Source: Haliotis asinina | Lineage: Eukaryota; Mollusca; Gastropoda; Lepetellida; Haliotidae | DNA length: 64,000 nucleotides | Reading direction: 5' to 3' | Assembly: GCF_037392515.1 (NCBI RefSeq) | Contig: NC_090281.1 | Coordinates: 50,658,145 to 50,722,144 of the forward strand | In this document: positions 1-12,800 of the stretch, one piece after another | How the letters are laid out: the number at the start of each line of letters is the position of its first letter | Position numbering within the stretch: the first letter of the stretch is position 1 | Notes under the pieces: generated by a model | What the model was told of the DNA's origin: nothing | The model's input: the letters and a program-made list of their open reading frames with translations, nothing else | Databases searched by the model: none | Translations under genes and position numbers: made by a program

Positions 1-306
1 GCTATGTTTGAAAACGGTCAAGTAATTGCTCTAAACCAAATTCACATGAGGGAGCAGGGGGTATAGTGGTCAAGGCATTCGGGGTATCGGTATCTGTCGG
101 TATAAAGGCTAATATTGCAAGAATAGTTTCATATCGAATCCGTTTGTGGTTTCAAGATTTCGCATAAGACGTCGTACAACTGTATGTAAGTGTCTTACTA
201 TACCGAATGCGAACGGTGTCCTTTCAGCTCGATCCCAGTCGTTCGTGCTTTGATAGGACATTTCAACAGATTTTACGAATGCTTTGGAAAGGAAATTCGA
301 TGAGTT

Positions 307-981
307 CAAGGCCTTGAGGTGAGATGGGTCACCACAGTTATATATCAAGGCCAAGAAATGAGATGGGTTTACACAGTGGTAGATCAAGGCCAAGAAATGA
401 GATGGGTTTACACAGTTGTATATCACGGCCCAGAAATGAGATGAGTTTACACAGTGGTAGTTCAAGGCCCAGAAGTGAGGTGGATTTACACAGTGGTAGA
501 TCAAGGCCCAGAAATGAGATGGGTTTACACAGTGGGAGAAAAATGCCCGGAAGTGAGATGGGTTTACACAGTCGTATATCAAGGCCCAGAAGTGAGATGG
601 TTTACACACTGGTAGTTCAAGGCCCAGAAATGAGATGGGTTTACACAGTGGAAGATCAAGGCCCAGAAATGAGATGTGTTTACACAGTGGTAGTTCAAGG
701 CTCAGAAATGAGATGGGTTTACACAGTGGGAGAAAAATGCCCGGAAGTGAGATGGGTTTACACAGTGGGAGAAAAATGCCCGGAAGTGAGATGGGTTTAC
801 ACAGTCGTATATCAAGGCCCAGAAATGAGATGTGTTTACACAGTTGTGTATCAAGACCCAGAAGTGTGATGGGTTTACACAGTGGTATACCAAGGCCCCG
901 AAGTGAGATGGGTTTACACAGTTGTATATCAAGGCCCAGAAGTGAGATGGGTTTACACAGTGGTATATCAAGACCTAGAAG
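307..981. repeat. Minisatellite, 39-bp unit, about 17 copies
   Basis: Tandem copies of a unit built around GATGGGTTTACACAGTGGTA and TCAAGGCCCAGAAATGA. Neighbouring units differ at a few sites, including a variant with GGGAGAAAAATGCCCGG in place of the TATCAAGGCCC part. Because 39 is divisible by three and the unit lacks stops in several frames, long false reading frames appear on both strands. Confidence 0.95.
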
Positions 982-1423
982 CGTTCAGAAAATGTTTAAG
1001 GAGAAGCAATAGATTACATAGGTGGATCCAGAGGGGATCCTGAAAGTTTACTGAATAACCATTGAAACTCTCGTGGAAACGGATGAAAATGAACTGTGCA
1101 CCCCTGCCAACTTTTCTCAACCAGCTGTATCCGGCCCTGGAAAAGGTGGTGAAAGGTAGTTATAATGAACGACATATGTATAGATTCATTGACTTTAAAA
1201 CTGTTTTCCAGCTATTACCTAACATGACAAAGTCAACACGGACAAGACAACAGGCCAAACTGCATACACAAGTGATATCATTACCGGTGACCAATAAACC
1301 TTTTGGAATTGGCTAAAAGTGGAAGTGGAAAATTTCATTTATTCTAGACAACCAAAGATTTTCTTCAATACGATTGTCGGAACCATAGGCGCAGTATCAC
1401 CGAAAGTATTTTGTTTCGTTTCG

Positions 1424-1652
1424 TTTAGTTTATTATTTAACGCCCCAACTCAGCAGTATTAAGTATTAAAGCTCTATGCTAGCGGTCTGTGAATAATCGA
1501 GTCTGGACCAATGGTCAACAATATGAGCGTCCATCTAAGTAATTAGGATGACATGTGTCAGGCAAGTCAACAAGCCTGACCACCCGTTCCAGTCAGTTGC
1601 CCCTTACAAGCATGAGCTGATGAAGACCAAATTTCACCCGGATGTTCACGGG
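1424..1652 (-). mobile_element. SINE family A copy
   Basis: Reads, on the plus strand, from TTTAACGCCCCAACTCAGCA to CCCGGATGTTCACGGG, that is, tail to head; diverged in the first 60 bp. Confidence 0.85.
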
Positions 1653-2895
1653 CTGCACCGGAAGTAAGTGCATATTAGATCAGCGCTGTCCAGTAATTAC
1701 CAACTGGCGGTACTACTTCAGGCCGATCACGTCCAGTCGTAAAAGTCCGAAGATTCACAGCAATGGCTTGCTGGGTTATATGGTCGGGACTATAAATAGA
1801 CTTGCATCACCTAACTGAAATGTTACAAAGTGTCACGTTAAATAACAAGACCGTTCAGAAACTACTGATAACTGAATGATTAGGCCTGTGTTCGTGTGAA
1901 TCGGGGTTTTCATGGTGTGGTGTAACAGATTTTACGAATGCTTCAACAGTCACTGACCATTGCGTCACCACTGAGACAGGAACAAAGTAAAATTTGCTTT
2001 GGTTTAACTTATTACATCGACTTAAGAAGACAAGAAGACTTGACGATTAAGGAGGGTTTATGGATTTCTATACAACATATCCGGTTGCTATATCAAGGTA
2101 TCTAATGCCCCACTGATGTTTATTTATTTACGTCTTGTGTCTAATGAATGTGTAATGATGTCATTTGAATCTCTCATCGAAAAGCCTATTTCACACATTA
2201 AAGCCTGTCTGGTGAGATACCGTAATGATGAACAGTTCAAGCAAACGGAAACAACAAAATTGGGAAACTTTCGTGGAGCATCAGTGATGACACCTGGTGT
2301 TAAAATAATGATAAAAATAATGATGGGTATTTAAAACCGTTTCTGTATCCGTACATTCAGTGCTCGCTCAAGGCGCTGCAAAGAGCTGATGCCAACACAG
2401 GGCTTTTATTCTCGAAGCGTGCGTAGCCCTAAGAATGCTTAACTTTCATCCCAACCAATGCGTTAAGAATGGGCTTAAGAAGTTCGTGCTGCTACGTTTC
2501 AAGAATAGCCAGCCTCGTGTTGGAGATGTGAGAAAGCATGACATCTCACACTGCTGGACACATTGTGAATGAAACTGTACATACTGTCCGCTACGGTTGT
2601 AAAACAATATTAGCTTGTTATACCCATTTCGACTAACGTTTACACCAAGTGATAAGAACCCAAAACAGTTTAATCCTTCAGCTCGCATCACTCATACAAG
2701 ACAAGAGGAAGATTACAGAAAACCAATGGTATATCCCTGTGACATCTAAATGATAGTTGAGCATACACTGTGACGGAAATGTAATGAGATATAAAGACTC
2801 TGGTATTCACATTAGTGATGGTAAAACCTAAGAAGGACACCATGACTACTAGTGGCAAGCGTTAGGTGACAGTGGTGATAAAGGCAATGTTTCAG

Positions 2896-3120
2896 TGGGT
2901 TAGACTTGATCATCAGTAACCCATGCTTGTCGCCGAAGGCCACTACCATGATGGAGTGGTCAGACTCACTGACTTAGTTGACACATGTCATCTGTTCCCA
3001 ATTGCGCAGATCGATGTTCATGATGTTGATCACTGGATTATCGGGTCCAAACTCGATTATTTACAGACCACCGCCAAATAGCTGGAATATTGCCGACAGC
3101 GGTGTGAAACTAAACTCACT
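2896..3120 (+). mobile_element. SINE family A copy
   Basis: Complete body from CATCAGTAACCCATGCTTG to GAAACTAAACTCACT. Confidence 0.88.
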
Positions 3121-3191
3121 TACAAACGACAGATAATTATAAAGCTTGCACTCCTAGGCCTTTCCAACCCTCTTTGAACGATTTTGAACCC

Positions 3192-3262
3192 TATGTCCGT
3201 AGGTCGATGTTCGTATTGTTGATCACCGAATTGTCTGGTCCAATTAATAATACTGTAATAAT
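3192..3262 (+). mobile_element. SINE family A fragment
   Basis: Only the central TCGATGTTCGTATTGTTGAT with CACCGAATTGTCTGGTCC is kept. Confidence 0.7.
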
Positions 3263-3314
3263 GTGTGATGTGAAACAAGAAACAAACTGTAATCAGCTCG
3301 GTGCATCTGGCTGC

Positions 3315-3800
3315 GCGTAGTATATGGTGTGTCGACTGGGGAATTAACTCATAATTGTACATACTGTGGGTTGACGAAGTCGAAGAATAGGTTGACAAAG
3401 ACTTCTTTCGTTGGTTACACAAGACATGGCAAACAAGTATACATGAATGAGGTGAGCGGACTTCCAGCTGAAGCCCATGACGTTTCCTACGAGTGGTATA
3501 ATCCTGCACGTGGTCGTTCCTACATCTACTACAGTCGGAATAAAATTAAAAGGACTCCAATTTTTTAACATTGATGTGAACATATGTATACAGTTTTTGC
3601 TAACCATGGACAGGCAAAGACTCAACAATGGACAGATTGAGAAACAATAGCACTTCCTCGTGCAGCTGATGTGATGACAGACACAGCCAAGGGGGATGAC
3701 CAATAAAGGCCATGAATGTCATATACAGTAATTGATGGAAGTGGAACAGGGTGGCTGACATGACAAATTTGTACACCGACGTGGTGATAGATTACGAATG
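3315..3800 (-). repeat. Unclassified interspersed repeat R5, copy 1
   Basis: Reverse complement matches 56635-57040 on the plus strand, including GTGTCTGTCATCACATCAGC, CTATTGTTTCT, CTCGTAGGAAACG and GCTCACCTCA. A conceptual reading similar in both copies (SRIVSLVGN versus CRIIPLVGN) suggests either an old coding region or simple sequence relatedness. Confidence 0.7.
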
Positions 3801-4080
3801 CAGATTAAATAATAAGAAATTAGTCTGATATGGCTTGGCTATATAGTTTCCTTTTTCATTCAGAAATGTTTATATGATTGCTGAATTAGAACTACAAGGC
3901 ATTCTTGAGCTGGTTGCAGGTCATTACATAACAATTGCAAATTTCAAGCATCTGCATTCAGCTTCATTAACCTGACATTAACCAGGTGATGATAATGAAC
4001 ACAATGTGCTGTCAGGCATTATCACTGTGCGCCCGTGTATATCCACCTTTAGTAAGGCTAAATAATAGCAAAAATGGGAC

Positions 4081-4247
4081 CATGGGGTGGCCCAGTGGTT
4101 AAAGCATTCGCTTTTGTTACAGTGTTCGCAGAAGACCCGGGTTTGATCCCCTACATGGGTACACTGTGTGAAGCCCATTTCTGGTGTCCCAGGCGTGAAC
4201 TTGCTGGATTATTGCTAAAAGCGGCATAAGACTGCATTCACTTATTA
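4081..4247 (+). mobile_element. SINE family B copy
   Basis: GGGGTGGCCCAGTGGTTAAA, GACCCGGGTTTGATCCCCTA, GTGAAGCCCATTTCTGGTGT and AGCGGCATAAGACTG. Confidence 0.88.
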
Positions 4248-5499
4248 ATAACAAAAATACTGGGTCTGAATTTCAATTAATTTATTAAGTCTCTATTGCC
4301 TAAACAATTGACATAAATTAGTGGTTTGGGTACACACATTTCAAGAATATTGTCTTATCATCACAGCTCAGCAAACACATAAAACAGTGTAAGTCTTTTC
4401 ATATTCTCATATTCTTGTATCCCAGTTCAAAGCAACCAAAAATACAAAATCAAAACTATTCTCTGGGAACATGTAAGAATGAAACAAAAAGATTGCTCAT
4501 ATGCAGTCTGTTTAAAAAGATCCAGATTTGCCTCCTGATGAAACAAAGCTGCTGTAGAGCAAGGAGAGACAAAAACCAAAGAAAAGCAGAACATAATACA
4601 GTGAAAACTCTGAAGAAGAGCCAAACTAGTGACAATAACTGTCAATGTGTTTTGTAATAGCACAGAGAATATAGATGTTTATAATATAGATGTTTGAAAG
4701 AAAGTGATAATTATTTGGAATATACATAAAAATCACTACCAGATGTAGCAATAACAAAAAACAAAACAAAGGAAAATGGTACAGTTACAATGTAAAGTGT
4801 TGTAATATAATTGAGTTTTATCAGGTCATGGCTTATGTGAGCATCTTCTTCACCAAAAAGGCTTTAACAAAAATTATAATTCTTTTATTAAAAGATGGAA
4901 ATAGCATGTATATTTTCATAACATGTATTATTATTGAAACTGAATATGTACAATTTATTAAAATACTGAATAAGAAACAAGTCATCTTAACTTTATCCAA
5001 TCCATTAGTGTATCAAAAAAACAATATTTGTTTTTGTAAATATTGAAAATATCTTATTTGTCTAATGCTGTTCCTATCACAGTTGATCAGTTCACCATAA
5101 CATGATCATATGACAAAGAGTTAAGGCTGTCTTTTTGCCATATAGAAGTGTGTTTACCAACAGCATGATGTGGTTTGGAAAATAGAGTATTTCTATGAAA
5201 ACATCTTCAAGAGTTTTATTATTGGAGGCAGGATCTTGCCCAAATTGCAGCATGGTACCTCTATAGCTAGCAATTATAGTCCCAGCACTGTTCCACTGCC
5301 ATAAAATGCAGAAATAGACCAGTTTGTCCTCTATGTCGTGTCATGCATTATGTCCTGTATATTATATGATGGGCATTTATGACTTCAGAGCAAATACATG
5401 ACGCACCATTGATTAATAGTGCTCTCCTTAAATATGGATTTATTCTGTATTAGTGAGGTTAAATGTAGTTTAACATTTCACACATTTGACAACAGAGAT

Positions 5500-5766
5500 G
5501 CGTGTGTATGTGTGGCGCTGCTAGTACACAGCCCAGACTTAGACTGGTTTTATAGTGCTATCTCACTGAGATACCATGCCACAGTTAAGCATGAAGACCC
5601 TACTCAGACACATTACACTGACCCCGAGCTGACCGGTCCTTGTTAAACCCATTAATGCCAGGCCATATTTCAATGTGCTTTGGTATGACGTAGATGAGGA
5701 TCAAACCTGTGACCTCTCAAGGTGGATGCTCTAAGCACTACACCTCAGAGGTGGTCTGTTCTGTAT
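5500..5766 (-). mobile_element. SINE-like element with tRNA-like head
   Basis: Reverse complement starts GAGGTGTAGTGCTTAGAGCA with B box GGTTTGATCC, then a body with GTGTCTGAGTAGGGTCTTCA and CATGGTATCTCAGTGAGATA. The body is unlike families A and B. It could be mistaken for a serine tRNA, but the arms do not pair as one. Confidence 0.6.
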
Positions 5767-7251
5767 TAGAGAACATATAATGTCATTGGCATCAATTCTT
5801 GATAGGCTCAGTTATTATATATGAAAATTTATATTTTACTGTAATAATGAAGTTTTATTATAGATCCTCATGTCAAGTTAGAATAATGCTTTCTTGTAAC
5901 ATATTTTTGTTACACTCAAACTTCTAAAATGGCCAGAAAAATTACATCGAAATGATTCTGTCAGTTTTGAAATGTTTGACATGAACGCCTGATCCTGCCA
6001 GTGAAATGCCTAAAACTCTGGAACCAAAAGATTCCCTTACTCACCTGATTTTAGATGTGGAATTTTAAACATTTACATTATTAAATGGTGAAGAGAGAAT
6101 GCATGAATGGACACAAAAAGTTAACCAACATTAAAAATATTTCATAGCAGAATATGAAATCACATGCAAATAGAAACAATATTATATACATCTTCCAGGT
6201 GGGATAGACAAAAAAATATGTTTTCAGTATTGCTGCCACGGTGGAAATGTTTGAAATCAAACCAGGTTTTGGTGGGCTTTTCATAAAAGGTTTCAACATG
6301 TAGACCTTAAAATTTTAAAGACAGTGTCATTATTGTGAATTACTGACAGATGGATGCCCTTAATTGTCATTCAACACAAATGCTCTATTCACTTGACCTT
6401 CATTTCAGGTTAGCAAACAGAAAGCTGAGAATATTATACGTACAGTTTACCTTTAAAGTCCTGTATGGGACTGACAACAAGAGAACCAAACATGATGGGC
6501 AATTCCTGAATCAAAGTTTACTTTACTCTGATATATAGCATGACAAATTACCATAGTCCTCTTTAACTTCTCTGAGAGGTACATGACAACATTAAGTAAA
6601 CATGACGGCAATCTTAGTCTTTACGACTGTTGTGATACACAAATTCCATCACCATTTTTCACATAATTTGGTGACAAGGCACAATCCTGAGCATGTTTAA
6701 CAGCAAATGGATAATTAAGAGTACACATGTAATGTCATAACACAGGAAACCTTTTAAAAGATGCAACGAACAGGAAATTTCTAACTGCATTTCCATTTTC
6801 AACTCAACATTGCTTTTCAACAAAATGTAAATTCACACTGATCATGTTGACAACATCATCTAGTCTACTCAAAAGAAAAGACAGACATCTCAATCGTGAC
6901 ATTAGTCATAGCAAAATGAAAGAATCAAGTGATCCTAAACTACTTTTGAGTAATATATATTAGCATGTATAGTACAAATTTAAGTATGAAAATATAAAGT
7001 AAAAACAGAATACAAAACAAAACTTCAATTTCCAATTATGCATTATTATGATTTGTTTTGTTAAAGTTCTTATTTCAAGCCAACACCAAAAAACATTTTA
7101 TATCACAATACCTCATGGTACACAAATCTGTTCAACAAGAATTACAGCAATACTAGATGCAACATCAACCAGGGTGATGAGGAAAATCTTGTGAAAGAGT
7201 ATGTCATGGCATGACATTAAGCATGGTAAAAAGAAGGAAGCAAGTAATCAA

Positions 7252-7684
7252 AAGAGTGAAGCAGATGGCTTTTTGGCAACTTTTTAATCACTCGGTATGA
7301 ATTAACCACAAGTTTTTTACAAGCATTTTCCATCCTGGAAGCGAGGTAGGGGGCGAACCATCCGATTTAGTATGTACCACAACGCTCGCTTTGCACACAC
7401 AAACAACCCATTTAGCACAAACTACGGGGTCAGTTGGAAATCTGTGCATATTGACCCCAAAGAGTAACACAACAATTCGGCATGTCTTTGTTGACGGCGA
7501 AAAATCAGCAAAATGGCGACCTTCTTCCACATTTTCTGTACAACTAGCTGAAAATCGTTCCTATGACATCACTGCAGGGCTCTGGTGACAGAGTTAGATA
7601 ATGCGTCTGTGGTTTCGTTGGCGGGTGAGAGTGAAGCAGATGACTTTTTGGCAACTTGTAATCGCTCAGTATGAATTCACATTT
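7252..7684 (+). repeat. Pair of about 50-bp direct repeats 375 bp apart
   Basis: AGTGAAGCAGATGGCTTTTT with GGCAACTTTTTAATC (from about 7255) recurs as AGTGAAGCAGATGACTTTTT with GGCAACTTGTAATC (from about 7630), followed in both by CAGTATGAATT-like sequence. The interval contains no recognised gene. Confidence 0.7.
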
Positions 7685-8363
7685 TTTAAAGAATGAGTTT
7701 GGTGTTCCGCTTAATACTAACCACAAGTCTTTCATATGTAATGGTTAAAAGAGTACAAAGTTGAGTGAATTCGTTCTCTAGCTACTATACAAAACATACA
7801 AAACACATCCTCAACATCCCCAGCAGCTTTACACACAAAATGAAACAATTACATCTTCATGGAAGAGTGAATTCAAATATACACACAATGCTGAAACATG
7901 GACAAGTTACTGAGGTGAAGTCAACAAACAACAATTTCTTTGCTAGGGCGATGATGATGTAACAGTCAAACACTAAGATTGTTTAAACAACAGCACTCTC
8001 ATTATGACAATTGTGGGCACAAACAGCACTAAAATATAAATATGACTAAAAAAACATTCCAAAACTGCAATAAGAACAAAATGAAAAATGCAAGACATTT
8101 TGTAAACATCTGATAAAAACTATTGCATTTGTAAACCAGTAAAGCACAAAGTCACTGAAACTGAGATGAAATCTCCCAGCTGTGGATGACAACTGTCAAA
8201 GGTTTCATCCTGGTAAACAACAAGTTATCAAAATTGGGCACAACCTTTTAACATCAGTCACAGGGAGGATGGGGTCAGAGTGTAAATGTGAATGGTGCAT
8301 ATGCTTTCAGAATCTTTTTGAAGAGTAATATGGCATTAACAGATGCAACAAGACCTCTAAACT

Positions 8364-8602
8364 GGGTTGGTTGCTTGGTTGGTTTGTTATTTAATGCCAC
8401 ACACAGCAATACTCAAGCTATATGGTGATTGTCTTTAAATAATCAAGTTTGGACCAGACGATCCAGTGATCTTGATCTAAAATGCAAGTGGAATACGTTG
8501 ATAGTCAATCAAGTCAGCAAGTTTGACCACCCAATCCCTTTAGTTGCCTTTTAAGACAAGCATTGGTTCCTGAAGACCAATTCTAACCTGGATCTTCACA
8601 TG
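8364..8602 (-). mobile_element. SINE family A copy
   Basis: Full length but diverged; the 3' tail repeats are replaced by GGTTGGTTGCTTGGTTGG. Confidence 0.85.
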
Positions 8603-8800
8603 TCTCAAACTGGTGCTGAGGAAAGGATCAGTTACTGTCACTTCCTGATAACATTTTGACAACATGTTCTGAACATTGTTCAGAAAATGCTGGTATTTAA
8701 TATGCATAGACTAGGTCAAATGAACATCAAATAAGGTCTCAGAGCCATAATATTCTAAACCTATGCACATTGTGTCTGAGCACAACAGAAAAATACAATT

Positions 8801-8973
8801 AGGAGATAAACATACTGCATTTGAAAATCAGAGGTATATAATGAAATTATAATAGCTCTAAATGTCAGTTAAAACTGAACATATAACGTGAGGTTTTAAA
8901 TGAAAATTTAGAGCAATTATAATTTTGTTATGTACCTCTGATTTTCAAACACAATACGTTTATCTCCATTCTA
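8801..8973. repeat. Hairpin (foldback) element, about 65-bp arms
   Basis: The left arm (8801-8865) contains GAGATAAAC, TTTGAAAATCAGAGGTA and ATAGCTCTAAAT. The right arm (8908-8973) contains their reverse complements ATTTAGAGCAATTATAATTT, TACCTCTGATTTTCAAA and GTTTATCTC. The loop is about 42 bp. It could be a small non-autonomous DNA element or a source of hairpin RNA; no target duplication was clear. Confidence 0.8.
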
Positions 8974-9400
8974 CCATAACCATGATATTAAGATTTAAAA
9001 AATACATACTGTCTTGGGAAATCAGACGTATGTAACATGATTATATACCACAGAATGACTCTGATTAACTAATCACAACCCAGTATTTACTGAAGTTATG
9101 TTAGAATGAAGAATTTGAACAAATCTTCAGTGGTACTCAAACCGTTCTCAATAATACATAAAAAATCAATCAGGACATCTAATTCATGATAAATGATGGT
9201 AAATAAACAATGAACCACATATTGCTCTTGGGAAAATAACACAGAATCCTGGTTTAACATGAGAAGTAAATCCTTCCAAAGTATGAATCCTAATGACCAT
9301 AATTATCCCTTCTGCCATTGTACTCCTCGCTAAACATCCAAGATTTTAAGATTGTAACAGAACGGCAGGAACACAATTTCCATCTGTTCAGAATCGGTGA

Positions 9401-9634
9401 GGAGTTTAGTTTCACACTGCTCTAAGCAATATTTCAGTTATATGAGGACTGTCTGTAAACTATCATGTCTGGACCAGACAATCCATTGATTAACAGCATA
9501 AGCATCAATCTATGAAATTGGGATACAATGACATGTGTCAACCAATTCAGAAACCCTGACCACCCAATCCTGATCACCTCTTACGACAAGTATGGGTTAC
9601 TGAACATCAAATATTCTATCCAAATCTTCACAAG
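9401..9634 (-). mobile_element. SINE family A copy
   Basis: GAGTTTAGTTTCACACTGCT through CAAATCTTCACAAG. It ends about 170 bp beyond the stop of the SAMD9-like gene and could lie in its 3' untranslated region. Confidence 0.87.
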
Positions 9635-9802
9635 TGTTCAGCATTAGTCATGGAAAGATGTCTCTAAGTTGAAATGGGTCAGCTAGCAAATCATGGCACA
9701 TGTGCCACATGTAAATGTAATATAACTGTGATATGGTCACATCTCCAAGATGTAGCCTGCTGCCTTCATTACATTCAGTCATACCATCTGAAGTCAAACT
9801 AT

Positions 9803-12800
9803 CTATGTCCGGTCTCCCAGGAGTTCAGACTTTGCATTTGCCAGCTCCTCCAGTTTTCTTTCAAAGGAGTTCTTCTCCCTCTTGTCCTGAAAACAAGATT
9901 CAGAAACTTTCATTACCACAGCCACTCAACACATTAATGTTAAACAATGTGTGCAATGAGGGCAAATATCAGAGGCTCAATCTGAAACCATGTTACAGAC
10001 ATACTTGTCACTCTGCCTTAAAGGAGAATTCTAACAATTTTTTTCCATTGGGTAAAAACATCAAAAGTCACTTTCTGTGATTAACACTGCGCAAAAACTT
10101 GAGCAAAATGCAACACTTAAAAAACGCACTAGAAAAAGACCAGATAAAACCTTTTCAGCTCCAGCTCAATTACTTGCTGAATCATAGGGGTAATTCTCAT
10201 ATGTAGGGTTAGGGTGGAGACAATTTTTCATTGAAATGTTTTGAATTTGAAGATTAACAGGCATGTTAACATTCAGTGTACTCTCTACTTTATTTATTTC
10301 ATACTCACAGACTTTGAAAGCTTTTTCTTTTGTCCCAGTTCTTGGAGCTGCTTCAAACATTGTGCCATCTCAGCCTCTATCTCCTGAAGTTTCAGAGTGT
10401 AGATCTCATGGCCACGTTGGAAAGATGGTCTTGGGAACGGCTCTCTGCCTTCAACCACAGACTCTTCCCCATTGGATGGGTTGTCAATGGTGATATCATA
10501 GGCCTTTGGACCAGACCAACTGAAACCAAGAACAAAGTAGACCCTCTTCTGCCACATGCTCCTTTTCATTGTTGGCAGTGATGTCTGGATTGTGATGTGG
10601 AATTTGTTTCCACCAGGAAGCTGGAGTTGAACCTGAACTTCCTGTCCACCCACGAGCAAAGTGCCTTCCAGGCGCTGGAATCTCCGTTTTGCTTTGTCAG
10701 ACTGCCAGTATTCATTGTCACGCATTCTTGCCCCTTTACTCAGGAGTTCCTTCTGATATACAACTTCTGACAATCCAACACCTTTTCCAAGGAAGAAAAG
10801 TGTGGTATCTTTCCTCTTGGAGAACTGTTCCAAATCACGATGTTTAGGATAATTTGTAAAAAATGCTTCCTTCCATCGGTACAAAGCTTCTTTTATTCTG
10901 ACTTCAGAGCAGAGATTGAATCCCTTTGCTCTCCTGCTGTCTGTAGGGAGGTGAAAGAGAACCAGGTACAGGAATGTCTCTAAATATGGTCGGTATTCTG
11001 GCTGCTTGGCATTGTACAACCTGTTGCTCCATTCTAAAATATTTGAATATGGAATTGATTCAGTCTTTGAAGAACCAGCAACATGAAGGGCAATAACTGT
11101 GTTCAGTATTGTGACCAAATCAAAACCTGTGCAGCTTTCAGAATTGACATTTTCTTTCATCAGGTCATAAACTGTGACCAGACTTACTTCCCAATCATAT
11201 TCTTCATACTTCAAACCAAGAGCCCCTTGTAGGGAAGTTACACCCATTCTCCGGGCACGTCGTCTTCTATATTCACATGCATCTTCAATACTGAGAGATT
11301 CTGGTACCTCATCTGAGTCCTCTCCAAAGTGGGTATTTAAATTTTCTTTCAGCAAAATCAGTGTTTTTCTGTCAAATGACCAGTCGGGCCTGTATTCCTC
11401 CCTTGCATCACCTTTCAACTGCACCATCTCATCCTCCAGCTTCCGTATCACTCTAAAAGCTGATTCACCCAGTGATTTCATCATCCCTTCTTCATCCCTA
11501 TCCAAAAATGAGAAGGAGTCAGGCTTGTAAGATTGATCAACAAGAAACTTGTGAAGATCTTCTCCACCCGTGAAGCTCTCAAAGTGACAAAATGTATTCA
11601 GTAGGCAGAAGATGACCCTCAGTTCTCCAAGGTAGCCACCATGATTTGTCATCAAACTTTTCTCAGTTTCACTAAGACTTTGCTCTTTTCTAAAAATTTC
11701 CATGGCCTTTTTAGCAATTTCAATGATCTCACCAGCATCTTCATTTCTGATTTTCATTCCTTTCTTGGCCCTGTCATAGTGATCCAACAACTGTTGTTTA
11801 TACACCTGTCCATACGTATCCCACAAGAATGAGTTCTTAGGACGACTTTTTGTTGCAATTCTGGCATACTTCTCAGCTTCAGACCAGTTGCTTGTGTGGA
11901 TGTAGAATCGTGCTATCTGCTGAGCTATCATTGGGTCTTCAGTCTTCCTGAAAACTTCAATGCAAATTTCAGCTGCTTTGTCAGCTCCTTCAGATTTGTC
12001 GATATCCAAAATAAGTTGTGAAAACTTGGCAAGTCTTCCACCTTTCTGCATGACCCTTTTTTTCACAAGATTCTTGATGATATTCAGTAGTTTGTAAGTG
12101 CTAGCATTTTCACAGTCAAATATTGATGAGGAAAGAAGCTCAAGCATGATTTCACTGGTCTGAAGGTTATTTTGCCTCAGAATGTAGTCAAGGATTTCCT
12201 TTGCTAGCAGATTACTGGTGATCCGAATAGTCTTTATATGCGTTCCATGGACACCTCTTTGTGATGATTCATTCACCAACACACGCAATGATGTGCTCAT
12301 AGTTGTTTCCCATCCTTTTCCCCTTGACCCGCTTTTCTCTAATATTCCAAACTGCACTATCCTTTTATGCTTTGATTGCATTCCAATGATCGGGTCAAAA
12401 GCAGAAATGGGAATTGTTTGAAAATCGCCATCATATGCATTGATCAAGGAGAGGAATCTTAGAAGTGTTGATTCTTTGGTGTCATCAATTTCCCTCATGA
12501 ATTCTTTGACAGTTCTCTTGATGTAGGCAGGGTCAAAGTTCGTCTTCAGGATGTTGAACGAAATCAGGAGTTTGGGATCAACCTTTTTATCTTCATGGAA
12601 TTTCTTTTCCAAAGAGTCATATTTCTTCTGAAACCATTCCATTTCCCATTTCTGAAGTTCATGCTTCAGGACAACCTTGTGTCCCTCATGAGACCTTGTC
12701 AGGTTCACACCTCTTCTACACCAGAGGACAACACAGAATACTTTAAAGTATTCTTCATATCTAGACGCCAGTTTCGCCTTCTCCTCCAGTTCAAGAAGTA

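Larger units (their letters stand above)
982..9802. other. Intergenic DNA without a recognisable gene
   Basis: AT-rich sequence with the SINEs, R5 copy and hairpin listed separately. The remaining stretches (about 1700-2890, 4250-5500, 5770-8360) show only short stop-bounded frames without protein-like composition or splice-supported exons. Confidence 0.7.

Noticed and set aside
307-981. CRISPR-like array
   Set aside because: No constant repeat with variable spacers; the whole unit repeats, and the genome is eukaryotic.
324-1012. Overlapping long open frames on both strands resembling a 13-residue repeat protein
   Set aside because: They come from the 39-bp minisatellite, whose unit length is a multiple of three; no splice sites, start context or non-repeat protein domain.
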